Positions 14,101-24,955 of a stretch of DNA of 64,000 bases are shown here, in pieces. The stretch comes from Otis tarda (lineage: Eukaryota; Chordata; Aves; Otidiformes; Otididae): the NCBI GenBank assembly GCA_026413225.1, contig CM048553.1:22010501-22074500 (forward strand), in the 5' to 3' direction. The notes beneath the pieces are model-generated. The model saw nothing but the letters and a program-made list of their open reading frames with translations, did no database searches and was not told where the DNA came from. Positions within the stretch are counted from its first letter, which is position 1. Every line of letters starts with the position of its first letter. The position numbers and the translations under genes were made by a program.

Positions 14101-17100
14101 AGATGACAACAGCCGCTAAGTTCTTTGGGCTCCATTTCCCCGCAGTGGGGAGTTCTGTTCCCATAAACTCTGCTAAAATCCTTAAAGTCTTAACTGAGGG
14201 GAAGGATATTTTTTTAAGCTTTATACACAAGCTACTTCTAATGCTAGAACAGCGCATTCATTTTTCACTAAACTGCAGTAATCACTGATTCTAACGTTTC
14301 TCCACTATGAATGAAATACTGACAACAGTGGGATTTGCCATCATCAGGTATGACTCTTAATGACTTACAAAAATCTACAATGCTTTTCACAGCTCCCAAA
14401 GTTACTTCTCCCTCTTAGCAAACAGTGTTTCACAGCATGCATTTTCATGTATCCAAAGTGTATTTCAAAATTGTGTGTTTTCTAGTGTGCAACACTAGAA
14501 AAGTTTTTAACATCTCTTACACTTGAGTGCATCAGGGACCACAAAATTTCTGAGCTGGTCTTGCCCAAAGACTCAGAATTTCTCCTCTCTGATACCCTTG
14601 AGATACATTTTAGCATGATAACTTAACAGTTCTCTCTGATATTGGATCGCAAAATGTAACAGGATGCACAAGGTCTTAAAACTATGTTTTAACAGAACTA
14701 CAAGCTAGGAAAAAGAAATACTAACTTATGTGACTCTGGAGATCGAAGCTAATTAAAACAATATTTATTTTAATGTATGATTATCAAATTAAACAAATTC
14801 TATAATGGGGAAATATTTAAGGGGAAAACAGGTTAACCACAGAAAATTTTCCTTTCTCTGCTGAGGCTCCAATATGGAAATGATCATACTTTTCTGCAGA
14901 AGAACAACCTGGGAACAAATAACCTCTCAGAGAAATTGCTGACATAGACTTATCTCACCCATGGTTCAGTTTCCTTCTCCTGTCCTTTGGCTTCTAACTC
15001 ACTGGGAAGTAGTGTAAAACTGATGAGCAGTGGAGACAGAAATGGCTGCCTTTTGCCAATCTGTTTTGCTCACAGACAATACCAGGAAATGTATAATTAT
15101 CACTGCTGGTGATAACTTTTTTAATTTTGCTGTTCTACTAGCATGTAGCACAATGTAATTGTAAACTGATATATGCAGTGCTAGCAACTCTCCTTTTCCT
15201 GAAATCTTATTTAAAGTTTCCGGGTAAAAAAGATGTCAGACATTTTCGCATGTGTGGAAAACACTGCCTGATCTTTCAAACTGCTAAAATTGTATTTGTG
15301 GCCTAAAATAACATTCCTTATTTTATGCAGTTTATGGTGATAAAGAGAGGATGCTATGCACGTGACAAAGGTACCCCACAGTCAAAACCTTGGATTGCTG
15401 CACCCAAGACTGAAAGGGTGTGGAGTTTTGTCTTCAAAAATAAGATTAGAAACCTGAACAAAGAGGTCTTGCCAGTAAAAAAAAAAAAAAAGTCTTTCGC
15501 CTTCTACTATTCTGAATTCACCTTTACAAAGTGTTAGTAGTGTGTAAATGCAATACAGCTGCTTACACAAGCGCCTCCACACACACAGCGCGCTGACAGG
15601 GAGTACACAGGTAAGCAGCTAATGGGCCAACACAGGCAAGCAGGCATTGAAAATAAGTTGGCACCAAAATAGGAGGACAGAACAGGAGGCAGCAGGATGC
15701 AGGAGCAACTGTGGCTGAGACTGTAGTTGCAGGATTTCCTTTCTCTCAGAGTTGCTCCTGTCTCATCCGTGACCATACAGAGACTTATAGCATGGTCCTG
15801 TATTGCTCTAGTTTACAGCTTTATTTCTGCGTTTGTTCTGTGTGCTTGGCCACCAAAGGGGAGTCCCATACAACATTATCTGTGTGAGTTATAGTGTGAT
15901 CGTCACTATATATGACAGTCTAAAAGAATATAAAACAAACCAGATATTTGTACAACACTTTCTGTGCCCTGCCAACTCTTCTCTGTGAACACTTGACACC
16001 AGTCCCGTCAACATGATGAGCTGTATCTGTAAAATGGGCTGAGCAGAATTACTCATGTAACCATTAACTGTGTTTCACTGTCCTGCAGCAACATTTGGTG
16101 TAGAGCTCCCATAGGAGTGCCATTCTTCACTACGGATGAGCTGTAAGTGGTACACTTAAAGGTACACCACAGCATGACCATGAGTACCATACTCTTGGTA
16201 CTTTGAATTACACCAATTTCTAACATAGCAATCCATATTTTGAAACCTACTGGAAGAAGATTCTTTAAAATGCATAGGAACACGCCAGGCATAGGAACCA
16301 ACTTACCTCACCGTTATAACACATTCAGTGAGGTCTGGCATCTTTTCCCTCAAAAGTCCCAAGTAGATTCTAATAGAATCTTTCTCACAGGCTTTGATTT
16401 TTCCTCACGCACCACCCTGTGACTATTTGCCTACCTCTGGCCTCAGCTTATATCCTAAGAATTGCTCCAAGAACTGCCAAATGTCACTGGCCAAGTATCT
16501 TTTCCACAGTACAGATTTCCAGTATGTCAAGGTAGCTTCGCACTCTGCAGCATTTGCAAACTATCAGAGATTATGGAAGTGTAGATCAAGAAGTAACTCA
16601 TGAAGCCAGTGAAGTGTTAAATACCAGAAGAGCACACCAAAAGCTGGAAGTAAGAGAGAGGGGAGCAATAAGGCAACAAGCAGGTAGGATGATTGTCTTC
16701 TCCATGCAGACTCTCGCTTAACAGATGACCTACAGTGATTGCTGCTAATTACACAAAGGAAGGTCACAAGGCAGCATTATGAAGTTTTGCTTCAGCAGAC
16801 CTCAAACTGGAGAGCAGAGAATGCTGAGAGGCTTTCAGGAAGGGGAGATGCAAAACTTTCAATGAAAAACAGCTGTGCACTGGAAATCACAGTAATTCTC
16901 AGAGCAAGCAGGTGCAAGCTCCAGGTCTCACCAAGAAACCCAGCTTTCACCTGTTTCCACAGCTCTAATCGGTGTTGATATCTCAGCTACCTTAACATCC
17001 CCCTACAAAAGCCATCTGCAAAAGCAGGTCCCCAGGCCCACTGAAGACCAGAGGACAAGCAGAGCCCCAACACCAGGTTCTCCTGCAGACCTTGGAGGCA

Positions 17101-17513
17101 GCTGAAGGAAAGCTGGATGATGGCGTTAAATCGATCAGGGGCAGCAGGGGAAACTGAGGCACTGCTGGTGACAGCCCTGTTTGATGCCCAAAAAGCCATG
17201 GGCACCCAAAAGGCCACTTCGTCAGGCAGCTTTGCCCACTGGGCACCTCAGGGTGCAGGTGAGGAGGGGGGAAGTGGTTGAGGCCGCACCGAGGCTCCCC
17301 TCAGGCAGCACCGAGGGGGTTAAAATGGCTGCGGGCTTCTCCACCTGTGCGGACGCTTCTCCTCTAGCCTTAAGTGAGGCTGGGCTCGATGCCCGCCGCG
17401 AACCCCGCTCTTTTCCCGACCCGTCTCGTCCCGCACGGCCCCGGCGGGCACTTACCCAGCAGCGGATACACCGGGGGGAGAAGGATGAGGAACAGGAGCA
17501 GGGAGGGAGCCAT
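2026..17513 (-). CDS. MRC1: Macrophage mannose receptor (MRC1 or MRC1-like), 5' five coding exons, spliced, partial
   Basis: Five minus-strand exons (17456-17513, 13259-13660, 11630-11803, 5243-5407, 2026-2139) join in one frame to give the first ~304 residues. Every intron is phase 1 with GT-AG ends. Domain order is signal peptide (1-19), ricin-B-type Cys-rich domain (20-154), fibronectin type II (155-212) and the start of C-type lectin domain 1 (213 onward), which is diagnostic of the mannose receptor family; wording is closest to MRC1. Known family role: a type I membrane endocytic receptor of macrophages and some endothelia. The Cys-rich domain binds sulfated GalNAc, FNII binds collagen and the lectin domains bind mannose/fucose glycans. 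Human MRC1 is about 1456 residues, so roughly four fifths, including the transmembrane segment and tail, lie left of base 1. Chicken has several MRC1-like paralogues in tandem, so this copy could be one of them; orthology is an inference. A neighbouring STAM gene on the same strand matches the human arrangement. Confidence 0.93.
2140..5242 (-). other. MRC1: MRC1 intron 4
   Basis: About 3.1 kb; apart from the CR1 at 3490-4545 it shows A/T runs only. Confidence 0.85.
3490..4545 (+). mobile_element. CR1 LINE, 5'-truncated, decayed, in MRC1 intron 4
   Basis: A ~1.05 kb CR1 3' part. It contains reverse-transcriptase remnants ([20 protein letters not shown], then ISDIDSG) near 3590-3680. It continues through the usual [14 protein letters not shown]-type segments and ends with the CR1 tail GATTCTATGA at 4535-4544. 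Stops and frameshifts break the frame, so it is inactive. It lies antisense to MRC1. Confidence 0.9.
5243..5407 (-). CDS. MRC1: MRC1 exon 4: first half of C-type lectin domain 1
   Basis: Acceptor CTGCAG precedes 5407 and donor G|GTAAGG follows 5243; 165 bases, phase 1. Residues ~213-266 include [20 protein letters not shown], then [20 protein letters not shown] and [14 protein letters not shown]. The pattern of W, ARKSCQ and AELLSI is the opening of a long-form C-type lectin fold. Intron 3 upstream of it holds a CR1 and a solo LTR in sense orientation. Confidence 0.94.
5967..7107 (-). mobile_element. Solo ERV LTR with 5-bp target duplication AACTG, in MRC1 intron 3
   Basis: The element runs, on the minus strand, from TGTGCTGG (7107) to CTATGACA (5967), 1141 bases with TG...CA ends. 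It is flanked by AACTG at 5962-5966 and 7108-7112. It is homologous along its length to the LTR at 50472-51616. On its own strand it shows a TATATTTAAG promoter-like word near 6930-6940 and AATAAA at 6156-6151 near the 3' part, as in an LTR with U3-R-U5. No internal retroviral genes are present, so it is a solo LTR left by recombination. The 5-bp duplication suits an avian class III (ERVL-type) element. The long open frames inside it are not host genes. It lies in sense with MRC1. Confidence 0.9.
7108..7352 (+). mobile_element. CR1 LINE 3' end, split by the solo LTR
   Basis: CR1 3' tail: AACTGGAAGAGGGTAGGTTT start, AGGCACTGGAATAGGTTGCC middle and ATTCTATGATTCTATGA end at 7337-7352. The words just left of the LTR (TTTAAACTG at 5958-5966) look like the continuation of the same CR1 (TTTTAAACTGGAAG in related copies), so the LTR jumped into this CR1. 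Its left end near 5950 is uncertain. Confidence 0.85.
11630..11803 (-). CDS. MRC1: MRC1 exon 3: fibronectin type II domain
   Basis: Acceptor CTTAG precedes 11803 and donor T|GTAAG follows 11630; 174 bases, phase 1 at both ends. Residues ~155-212 read [17 protein letters not shown], then [28 protein letters not shown] and YGFCPLK. This is a complete FNII module: four cysteines (PCVFPF, ADC, WFWC, GFCP) with the aromatic framework intact. In MRC1 this domain binds collagens. Confidence 0.95.
11804..13258 (-). other. MRC1: MRC1 intron 2
   Basis: About 1.45 kb of AT-rich sequence with a small TATG microsatellite; nothing else recognised. Confidence 0.85.
12671..12704. repeat. Short TATG-type microsatellite
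   Basis: Two (TATG)n blocks, CCATATGTATGTATG and CCGTATGTATGTATC, lie in tandem in MRC1 intron 2. Too short to suggest function. Confidence 0.6.
13259..13660 (-). CDS. MRC1: MRC1 exon 2: ricin B-type cysteine-rich domain
   Basis: Acceptor TTACAG precedes 13660 and donor G|GTAAAG follows 13259; 402 bases, phase 1 at both ends. It encodes about residues 20-154. It begins [16 protein letters not shown] and contains LQRWECRNE (a QxW-like ricin-fold motif), [17 protein letters not shown] and ends near DDLCSRGYE. The cysteines (HKRC, APC, KLC, PC, EC, DLC) fit the disulfide pattern of the mannose receptor Cys-rich domain, which binds sulfated sugars in known family members. One exon carries the whole domain, as in mammals. 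Confidence 0.93.
13661..17455 (-). other. MRC1: MRC1 intron 1
   Basis: About 3.8 kb. GC content rises toward exon 1 (from ~16990 on). No mobile element recognised; open frames in the GC-rich end are not supported as genes. Confidence 0.8.
17456..17513 (-). CDS. MRC1: MRC1 exon 1: start codon and signal peptide
   Basis: The ATG is at 17513-17511. It is followed by [19 protein letters not shown] and a split codon, then donor G|GTAAG at 17455. The run of Leu/Ile/Phe after a short N-terminus is a typical cleavable signal peptide, as needed for a type I receptor. This ATG is chosen because it opens directly onto the hydrophobic core and the donor phase (1) matches exon 2. It lies in GC- and CpG-rich DNA. 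Intron 1 is about 3.8 kb. Confidence 0.9.
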
Positions 17514-17760
17514 CGCTGCTGCGAGGAGAGGGCTTCCCGCCGGGCAGGTCCTCCGCGCTTGGGAAGGGCTGGTGGATCGGGGGAAAGCTCTGGGCTCGAA
17601 ATGATAAGGAAATATCCTGTCACATGGGGCGTTTGAAATAACAGGAATTCGCTGTTCAAACTTTGCTTTCCTAAGCTGATTCCTTCCCCGCCCGCCCCTG
17701 GCGAAGGGAAGAGCCTCCTTCCAGGCACATGCAGGTGATAAAGTAGTGATAGCTTAGCTG
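17514..17760 (-). promoter_or_regulatory. MRC1: Presumed MRC1 5' UTR and promoter, CpG-rich
   Basis: The DNA upstream of the MRC1 start codon (rising coordinates) is GC-rich with CpGs and has no clear TATA box. It carries CCCCGCCCGCCCC near 17686-17699 (Sp1-type), a TGATAAGG GATA-type word near 17601-17610, and several GGAA (ETS/PU.1-type) cores. PU.1 is known to drive mammalian MRC1, but these short words occur by chance often. The transcription start was not determined. Confidence 0.4.
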
Positions 17761-19667
17761 AGAAGTGGTGATAGCTGAGAGGAGGGCTGGGTTGTTTTGT
17801 TGTTGTCTTTGTGGCGGTGGTGGGGTTTTGCGTTTTTTTGTGTGTGGGTTTTTTTTTTTTCCTTTAATCACCTGTCAGTGTTGCCTGTCAGTGGTTTGTT
17901 TTCCAAGAAAATTAGCCAAGCCCACGCTGAGGCAGCAGGACATCCCCTTGTTTCCTTTCTGAGGTGAACCCAAAACTCAAACAAAACCCCTGCTCCAGGT
18001 TTCTCCCAAGAGCGAAGACTGCAGAAGTAGCAGAGACCTACTTTTGGGAAACTGGGATTTTTGGGTTGCCTCTCCCATCACTCCACCCCCGTGTGTGAGA
18101 AAGTTGCTCTTCTGACTGTGGTGACTGTATCTGCTATTAACAGGATTCAAATCTTGTTTATGAATCCAAGTGTGAGAAAAACAAAACCTTGCTTGCTAGC
18201 TGGGTTTTCACAAGCTGAAGCACCTACATGGAATTAAATAATCTTTCTGAAAAGGTGCCTCTAGAGCACAACCCGCCTTGAGGTTTTTGTGGCTTCTTGC
18301 TGTGCTGGGTAGGAGACCTCCTTGTGCGCTTTTTTGTGGTGAAGCAGCACATTACTTGTTAGAGGCCGTTATCAATATACAGTCCTGAAAGGTCCCAAAT
18401 GGATTGAAAACATCAGTCTTGCTGCTATTTTACCTATAGAGGCTTTTGTAACATATGGGACTTACTGAGCATTGTGCTACAGCACACATGATGAATTTGC
18501 AAAGCATCAAACCTACCATGTATGTGAAGCATGTTGTACAGCAGCTCTCCCTGTACTCAAATTGCACTCACAAATCTCTGGTAAGTATTGAAAAATCTTT
18601 GAAAGCCTCCTTGCTGGAAGTTCTGGGTGGAACAGTAGAGCATGTCCAGGGAAACACCAATGTGGGATTACTATGGAAAGAGACAAGGCCGAGTGAGAAA
18701 GTACTCTGACAATATTATTAGAGGAGAAGAAACAGTGGAGATGAAGTCCAAGCTCATTTGAAGTCAATGATGAAGCTCCTGTTAGTATTGGAAGGGATTC
18801 CAACCAGGCACTTCAGCTGTGCTGGGCTCTCCTGTGGACTACGTGCAGGGAGTGAAAAGGAAGTGCTTCATAATTTCTTTTGACATCTGTGGACCCACGT
18901 AAAGGTCAGGAACAGCCTGGCCCAGGGACAGGAGGTGGGAAGTATTTCAGCCATAATCAGCAATGTTCTATGTCGTTATGTTGATTAATTCCCACCTGGG
19001 AAACTTAATCTCTTGCTGCAGTATATGGCAGATATTTATTATTCACTAACTATTTGCAATGGCCTTCATGCTGAACAACTAAAAGATCCAAGTGCTTGCA
19101 CTGGGGAGATTATAGTTTACTCAGATAATCATAATAAAACTCAGAAACGAAGAATTCTTCCATATTCTAGCACTATAACTTTCAAAAGATACAGCCACTC
19201 AAAGCATGTATGAAAAGTGCTTTTAGAGGTGGAAGAAAACATATTTTCATAAGTCACCTTAATATTTGTTTACAAATTTATTTTCCTAGCAGATAGCAGC
19301 ACCTGGAAGGCCCAGGAAGGCATCTAGTGCTAGAAGGAACAAGTTGGAAGATGGAGAATAATGCTGCTGCCCCAACAGAATACTGTTATTTGCAAGACCG
19401 TCACTGGCAGTTTGGGAATTTGTGATATTCTTCTGGCCAAATATAAACAGAGAAGGGAAACACTGTGAAGTTCAGTCTCAATGCAAGTAAGTACAACTGC
19501 CACAGAAGTCTTTAGAGGAAACTCAGGTTATTCAAATAGCCAGGGGGGGCTGCACATATGTGTGTCACAAAAATAGGCAAAAAAATGTCAGTAAGTAGTT
19601 GAGTAGTTATACCTATTCGGCCATCAGTGGCTGTACCTGAAGATATACCCTGAAGTGACAGAAGGTA

Positions 19668-19805
19668 TTAGGCTACTCTTGGAGATTCTCAAAACTGAAC
19701 TGGACAAGGAGCTGGGCAAACTGATCTAAATTTCAGGTTAGCCCTGCTTTGGGGAGGGGACTATACTAGATGACTTCCAGAAGTCCCTTCCAATCAAAAT
19801 GAGAC
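19668..19805 (+). mobile_element. Old CR1-like 3' fragment
   Basis: Words such as TTGGAGATTCTCAAAACTGA, CTGGACAAGGAGCTGGGCAA, ACTAGATGACTTCCAGAAGT and CCCTTCCAATC follow the 3' end of older CR1 subfamilies. The terminal ATTCTATGA repeats are eroded. Boundaries are approximate. Confidence 0.65.
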
Positions 19806-19915
19806 ATCAGAAGAGCTACTTCCAAAACAAGTGTTCCAGCCTTTCTCACCAAATTACTTCCCTTCCTGATCTGAAAACTACCTTTTTCTCATGGCTACTG
19901 TACACAAAGCCACTT

Positions 19916-19939
19916 GGGGGGGTGCGGGGGGGGGGGGGG
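19916..19939. repeat. G-run low-complexity tract
   Basis: Seven G, TGC, then fourteen G. It can form G-quadruplex-like structures and is a likely sequencing or assembly weak point. A similar run of thirteen G lies at 41550-41562. Confidence 0.75.
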
Positions 19940-22252
19940 AATGCACGTGTGTGTGGAGCAGCGTAAGTCTGGATGAGCTTATTCACATAGCCTTCAGGTC
20001 TCATCTGCAGCATACTCCTCGACAATTATGTCTAGATCTGACTTGCTCCTTGTGAATCATCACACAAATACATTCATTGTATATTCTGATCTGATATAGT
20101 CCAAGGGAAAGATTTTTCTCTCTTCTGAGACAAAAGGATTCAGCAAAGTCTCAGTCTGTGGTGATTTGTAGGCAAATAATTAGCAGAAGTCCAATCTGCT
20201 GAAAAAACTAATGACAGGATACATGCCCCAGATAGACATATGTTTTCATCTCTCTTCGTGGGTAGCAAGCCAGCTGCCATTTACATTTGGAACAGAAAGG
20301 CCTAAATTCCTCTGAAACAGGTCAGACCCTCTCTGCTTCTGGCACATCCAGTACTTGCAACTGGTGACTGTTCCTGGCAAAATACCCTGAAATCCTGAAG
20401 TCACAGTGGCCCTTGACTTTGATAGTCAACAGGAAGATGGAAAGTTCAGTCTAAATGAAATCATATCCAGACCTGAAACATAATATGTCTGTTTTGTTTG
20501 TGTGGAAGCAAAACAACTGGATTATTATCCATTCTTTCACATTTGCATCCAAGATGTTTTTTGATGTTTCATGTGTGAACCTGTGTCTTTCAAACAGCAT
20601 TCAGTAGTTTTCCATACATTTCTGATGTTTGCATGGGCGTACATAATAAACATATACTCAAGAACAAAATGTGTGTCATTTGTAATACCTATACTGTAGT
20701 AAGAAGCTATATGAACAAGACATTGAGCAGGGAAAAAAGAAGGAATTGGCAAAGTTAATATTTCTTTTTTTATGCAAATTAAATTCCTCTGAAATGTTGT
20801 CAGAAAATTAATTTTGAGGATTCTGATTTCTAAAAACAAAATATAATAAAATGCTTTAGGAAGGAGAACAATCAAGGCTTTCATATCTGTCACCAGAGAA
20901 CCTTTACCTTGTAAAAGTCCCTTGAGGATACCATTAATGTAACGTATAACATTAACTTTAAATTCAACTAATGCAATCTTCTGGCTGTGCTTTAAATTTA
21001 AAAAATATTTGAAATTCCAACATTCTATCTTTACGGCAAAGAAAGAACGTCATTGTTCCTTGTGTGTACTTTTATTGCTTCGTAAGTATACGTGCCTATT
21101 GGGATTGTATGAATACTCTCGTGACTGTAACATTTCAAGTTCTCTTTATGCTTGACCCACGCTATGAAAATAAAGAGAAATGTCCATGCCAATGCATTTC
21201 TGGTTGCTTACAGCTTCAAATGAGTGTTGCCTGCATAGTTAAAAGCCACAGTAAATACAGCCCAAAGTTTTCAGATGCTCAGGCCAGATAAAGGAATTTC
21301 TAGAAGATTTCTGCTTTCTGTCGTCATAGAGGAGTCTGAAGTGACAAAGGAGAGAAGACCCGTGGCTGTAGAACACACAGTGTGCCTACATAGATCTGTC
21401 ACGTGCCTTTTATTAGTTCTAATTTGATTTTTCCATTACACTCTATGGTACACCATTTCCATGGTATGGCATGTTGCAGAAATACAGCTAGATACTGGAT
21501 TGTGGAGTGGGAGCTGTTTTGTGTAAAATACAGACAAGAGGTCCTTAGTGATAAGGTGCTAGCATCTTAAAATTAGCCTGTTATGTTAGGGGTTACTTGG
21601 TGAGCGCAGCTGAGACTTACTTTCTTTTAATTATAGGACTTCTTAGACAAACCACCAGTTCATCATATACATGATTTTTTGTCTAAAACTCAGAAACTTT
21701 GGAAGTTATGGACATTTCAGAGAATAGCTTGCAAAGTAAATGTATTCTGCTTGGGGACAGGGAGGAATGTAGCCATAAACTGGGCCACTTGCTATCTACA
21801 CACCAAGACAAACCACCTAGTTGAAGCAGAATTCAAAGATACCAAAGATTTCTGTATTGAAAGATTTCTTCCGTGGGCATCATGAAGCTTCCAGCATTAA
21901 GACACTGAAGTTTGGAAGTTCTGAAGTGGAAGATGCTAATGACTTCTCCCTAGCTTAATTCTTCTCAGTGTTTTTTCTTAAATGCTTGACATCACAACTT
22001 GCTTGTGGGATATCAAGTTGTAAATTCTTTCTTTCTTGATACAGCCGTTATGCTTTTATTCTGTGAACACTGAGGTAGTTTACATTCAATCAAGTGAGGC
22101 TTTTTTGATGCTACAATGGGTTACCCATAATGGAAGTCTGTAAATGTTTCAGCATTTCATTAGCCCTCCTAAAGTATTTAAACAACATTCTCACACTATT
22201 TAATTATTTTGGAGATTTAGTTTGTTGTAAAGACCTAATTAAAGTTACACAC

Positions 22253-22375
22253 TGTACAGGGTTTGGCTGGGATGGAGTTAATTTTCTTCATAGCAGCTCA
22301 GATGGTGCTGTGTTTTGGATTTATGATGAAAACAGTATTGATAACACAGGGATGTTTTAGTTATTGCTGAGCAGT
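22253..22375 (+). mobile_element. Truncated 5' portion of an ERVL-type LTR
   Basis: TGTACAGGGTTTGGCTGGGA, ATGGAGTTAATTTTCTTCAT, GGTGCTGTGTTTTGGATTTA and TGCTGAGCAG follow the start of a common bird ERV LTR. It stops after about 120 bases and CR1 sequence follows directly. The rest of the LTR is missing. Family naming rests on my memory of avian LTR wording. Confidence 0.6.
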
Positions 22376-22379
22376 TTAA

Positions 22380-24955
22380 TGGCTATAAACTGTTCAGAAG
22401 CAGTAGGCAAGGAAGGAGGGGCGGTGGGGTAGCCCTGTATGTTAGGGAGTGTTTTGTTTATTTACAGCTTGATGATGGTGATGATGGGGTTGATTGTTTA
22501 TGGATAAGAATCAGGGGGAAGGCCAACAAGGCAGATATCATGGTGAGAGTCTGTTATAGACCACCCAACCAGGATGAAGAGGCAGACAAAATATTCTATA
22601 AGCTGCTGGAAGAAGTCTCACAACCGCTAGCCCTTGTTGTCCTGAGGGACTTCAACTTAGCAGATATCTGCTGGAAATAAAATACAGTGGAGAGGAAAAT
22701 AGGAGGTTCCTGGTGTGTGTGGAAGATAACTTTCTGACACAGTTGGTAAGTGTGCTAACTAGGGAAGGCACCCCACTGAACCTGTTCTTTTTGAACAGAG
22801 GAGGACTTGTGGGTGATGTGATGGTTGGAGGCCATCTTGGGCGTAGCAATCACAAAATGGTAGAGTTTTTCATTCTTGGAGAAGCAAAGAGAAGGATCAA
22901 CAGAACTGCCACCTTGGACTCCAGGAGGGCAGACTTTGGCCTCTTTAGGAGATTGGTTGACAGAGTCCCTGTCAGGGACAGACAGTCCTGAAGAGCAAAG
23001 GAGTCCAGGAAGGCTGAACATTCTTCAAGAAGAAGATCTTAAAGCCGCAGGAAAAAGCCAACAAGCTGTCAAAAGACAAGCTGACAGGAAAGAAGACCAG
23101 ACTGGCTGAACAGAGAGCTTTGGCTGGAAGTCAGGAGTAAAAGGAGAGTTTGTGGCCTTTGGAAGAAGGGGTGGGAAACTCAGGAGGACTACAAGGATGT
23201 TGTAAGATTATGCAGGGAGAAAATTAGAAGGGCCAAACCCCAACTAGAACTTAATCTCACTGCTGCTGTAAAAGACAATTTAAATGTTTCTATAAATACA
23301 TTATCATGAAAAGGAGAGCTAAGGAGCATCTCCATCCTTTCTTGGAGGTAGGGTGGGTACCAAGCCACCTGAGGTGGAAGACATGGATGAGATGCACAAT
23401 GAAGCCCTTGTAATCCACGGGGAAATGGCTAGCGACCTGCTACATCACTTAGACACACACAAGTCTATGGAGCCAGATGGGATCCATCCAAGGGTACTGA
23501 GGGAGCTGGCAGAAGTGCCCACCAAGCCACTTTCCATCATTTGCCAGCAGTCCTGGCTAACCAGGGAGGTCCCAGCTGATGAAGTTAGCAAATGTGATGG
23601 CCATCTATAAGAAGGGCTGGAATGAGGATCCAGAGAACTACAGGCCTCTCAGTCTGACCTCAGCGCCGGGGAAGGTTATGGAGCAGATCACACTGTGTCA
23701 TCAGATAGCATGTACAGGACAACCAGGTGCTTAGGCTCATTTAGGATGGGTTTATGAAAGGCAAGTCTTGCTTGACTAACCTGATCTCTTTCTATGATAT
23801 GGTGACCCACTCAGTGGATGGGGCAAAGGTTGTGGATGTTGTTTACGTGGACTTTAGTAGAGCCTTTTATACTGTCTCTCACAGGATTCTCCTGGAGAAA
23901 ATGGCTGCTGATGGCTTGGACGGCCTCTTTGCTGGGTTAAAAACTGGCTGGATGGCCATGCCCAAAGAGTTATGGTGAATGGAGTTAAATCCAGTTGGCT
24001 CAGTACTGGGGCCAGTTCTGTTTAATATCTTTGTCGACGATCTGCATGAGGGGATTGAGTGCACCATCAGTAAGTTTGCAGACAACACCAAGTTGGGCAG
24101 GAGTGTCGATCTGCTTGAGGGGAGGAAGGGTCCACAGAGGGATCTGAATTGATGAGGTAAGGCCAATTTTACAAGGCTGAACAAGGCTAAGTGCTGGGTC
24201 TTGCACTCGGGTCACAACAACCCCATGGAATGCTATAGGCTTGGGGAAGAGTGGCTGGAAAGCTGCTTGGCAGAAAAGTACCTGGGGGTGTTGGTCGACA
24301 GCTGGCTGAATGTGGGCTGGCAGTGTGCCCAGGTGGCCAAGAGGGCCAATAGCATCCTGGCTTGTGTCAGAAATAGTGTGGCCAGCAGGAGTAGGGAAGT
24401 GATTGTCTTCCTGTACTTGGCGCTGGTGAGGCCACACGCCAAAGACTGTGTTCAGTTTTGGGCCCCTCACTACAAGAAAAACATTGAGGTACTGTTTCAT
24501 GTTCAAAGAAGAGCAAAGAAGCTGATGAAGGATCTGGAGCACAAGTCTTATGAGGAGCAGCTAAGGGAACTGCGGTTGTTTAGTCTGAAGAAAAGGAGGC
24601 TGAGGGGAGACCTTAGAGCTCTCTACAACTGCCTGAAAGGAGGTTGTAGGGAGGTGGGTGTCAGTCTCTTCTCTGAAGTTACAAGTGATAGGACAAGAAG
24701 AAATGGCCTCAAGTTGTGCCAGGGGAGGTTTAGATTGGATATGAGGAAAAATTTCTTCACCAAAAGGGTTGTCAAGCATTGGAACAGGCTGCCCAGGGAA
24801 GTGGTGGAGTCACCATCCCTGGAGGTATTTAAAAGATGTGTAGATGTGGTGGTTAGGGACATGGTTTAGTGGTGGACTTGGCAGTGCTAGGTTAACTGTT
24901 GGACTTGATGATGTTAAAGGTTTTTTCCAACCTAAATGATTCTATGATTCTATTC
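22380..24955 (+). mobile_element. Long CR1 LINE (endonuclease and reverse transcriptase remnants)
   Basis: About 2.57 kb of CR1 ORF2 and 3' tail. Endonuclease-like remnants are near 22500-22680 (for example VCYRPPNQDEEADKIFYKLL). Reverse-transcriptase remnants are near 23440-24130, including VVDVVYVDFSRAFYTVSHRI (YVDFSKAFD-type) and a [12 protein letters not shown]-type segment in a shifted frame. A still open 222-codon frame covers 24201-24869. It ends ATTCTATGATTCTATTCTAT near 24936-24955. Several stops and frameshifts show it is dead. It is the longest CR1 in the window. Confidence 0.92.

Larger units (their letters stand above)
17761..22252. other. Intergenic DNA upstream of MRC1
   Basis: T-rich tract near 17830-17862, old CR1 fragment at 19668-19805 and G run at 19916-19939. 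No exon with recognisable protein and matching splice sites was found on either strand. Confidence 0.6.

Noticed and set aside
17181-17728. Open frames of 151 and 168 codons on both strands
   Set aside because: They overlap MRC1 exon 1 and its CpG-rich flank; length is explained by GC content and they lack recognisable sequence.
20537-20893. 118-codon minus-strand frame as a TMEM236 exon
   Set aside because: Only scattered hydrophobic residues; no match to the expected membrane-span order and no convincing splice sites.
24201-24869. 222-codon frame as a host gene
   Set aside because: It is the 3' part of a CR1 reverse-transcriptase reading frame and is followed by the CR1 tail.
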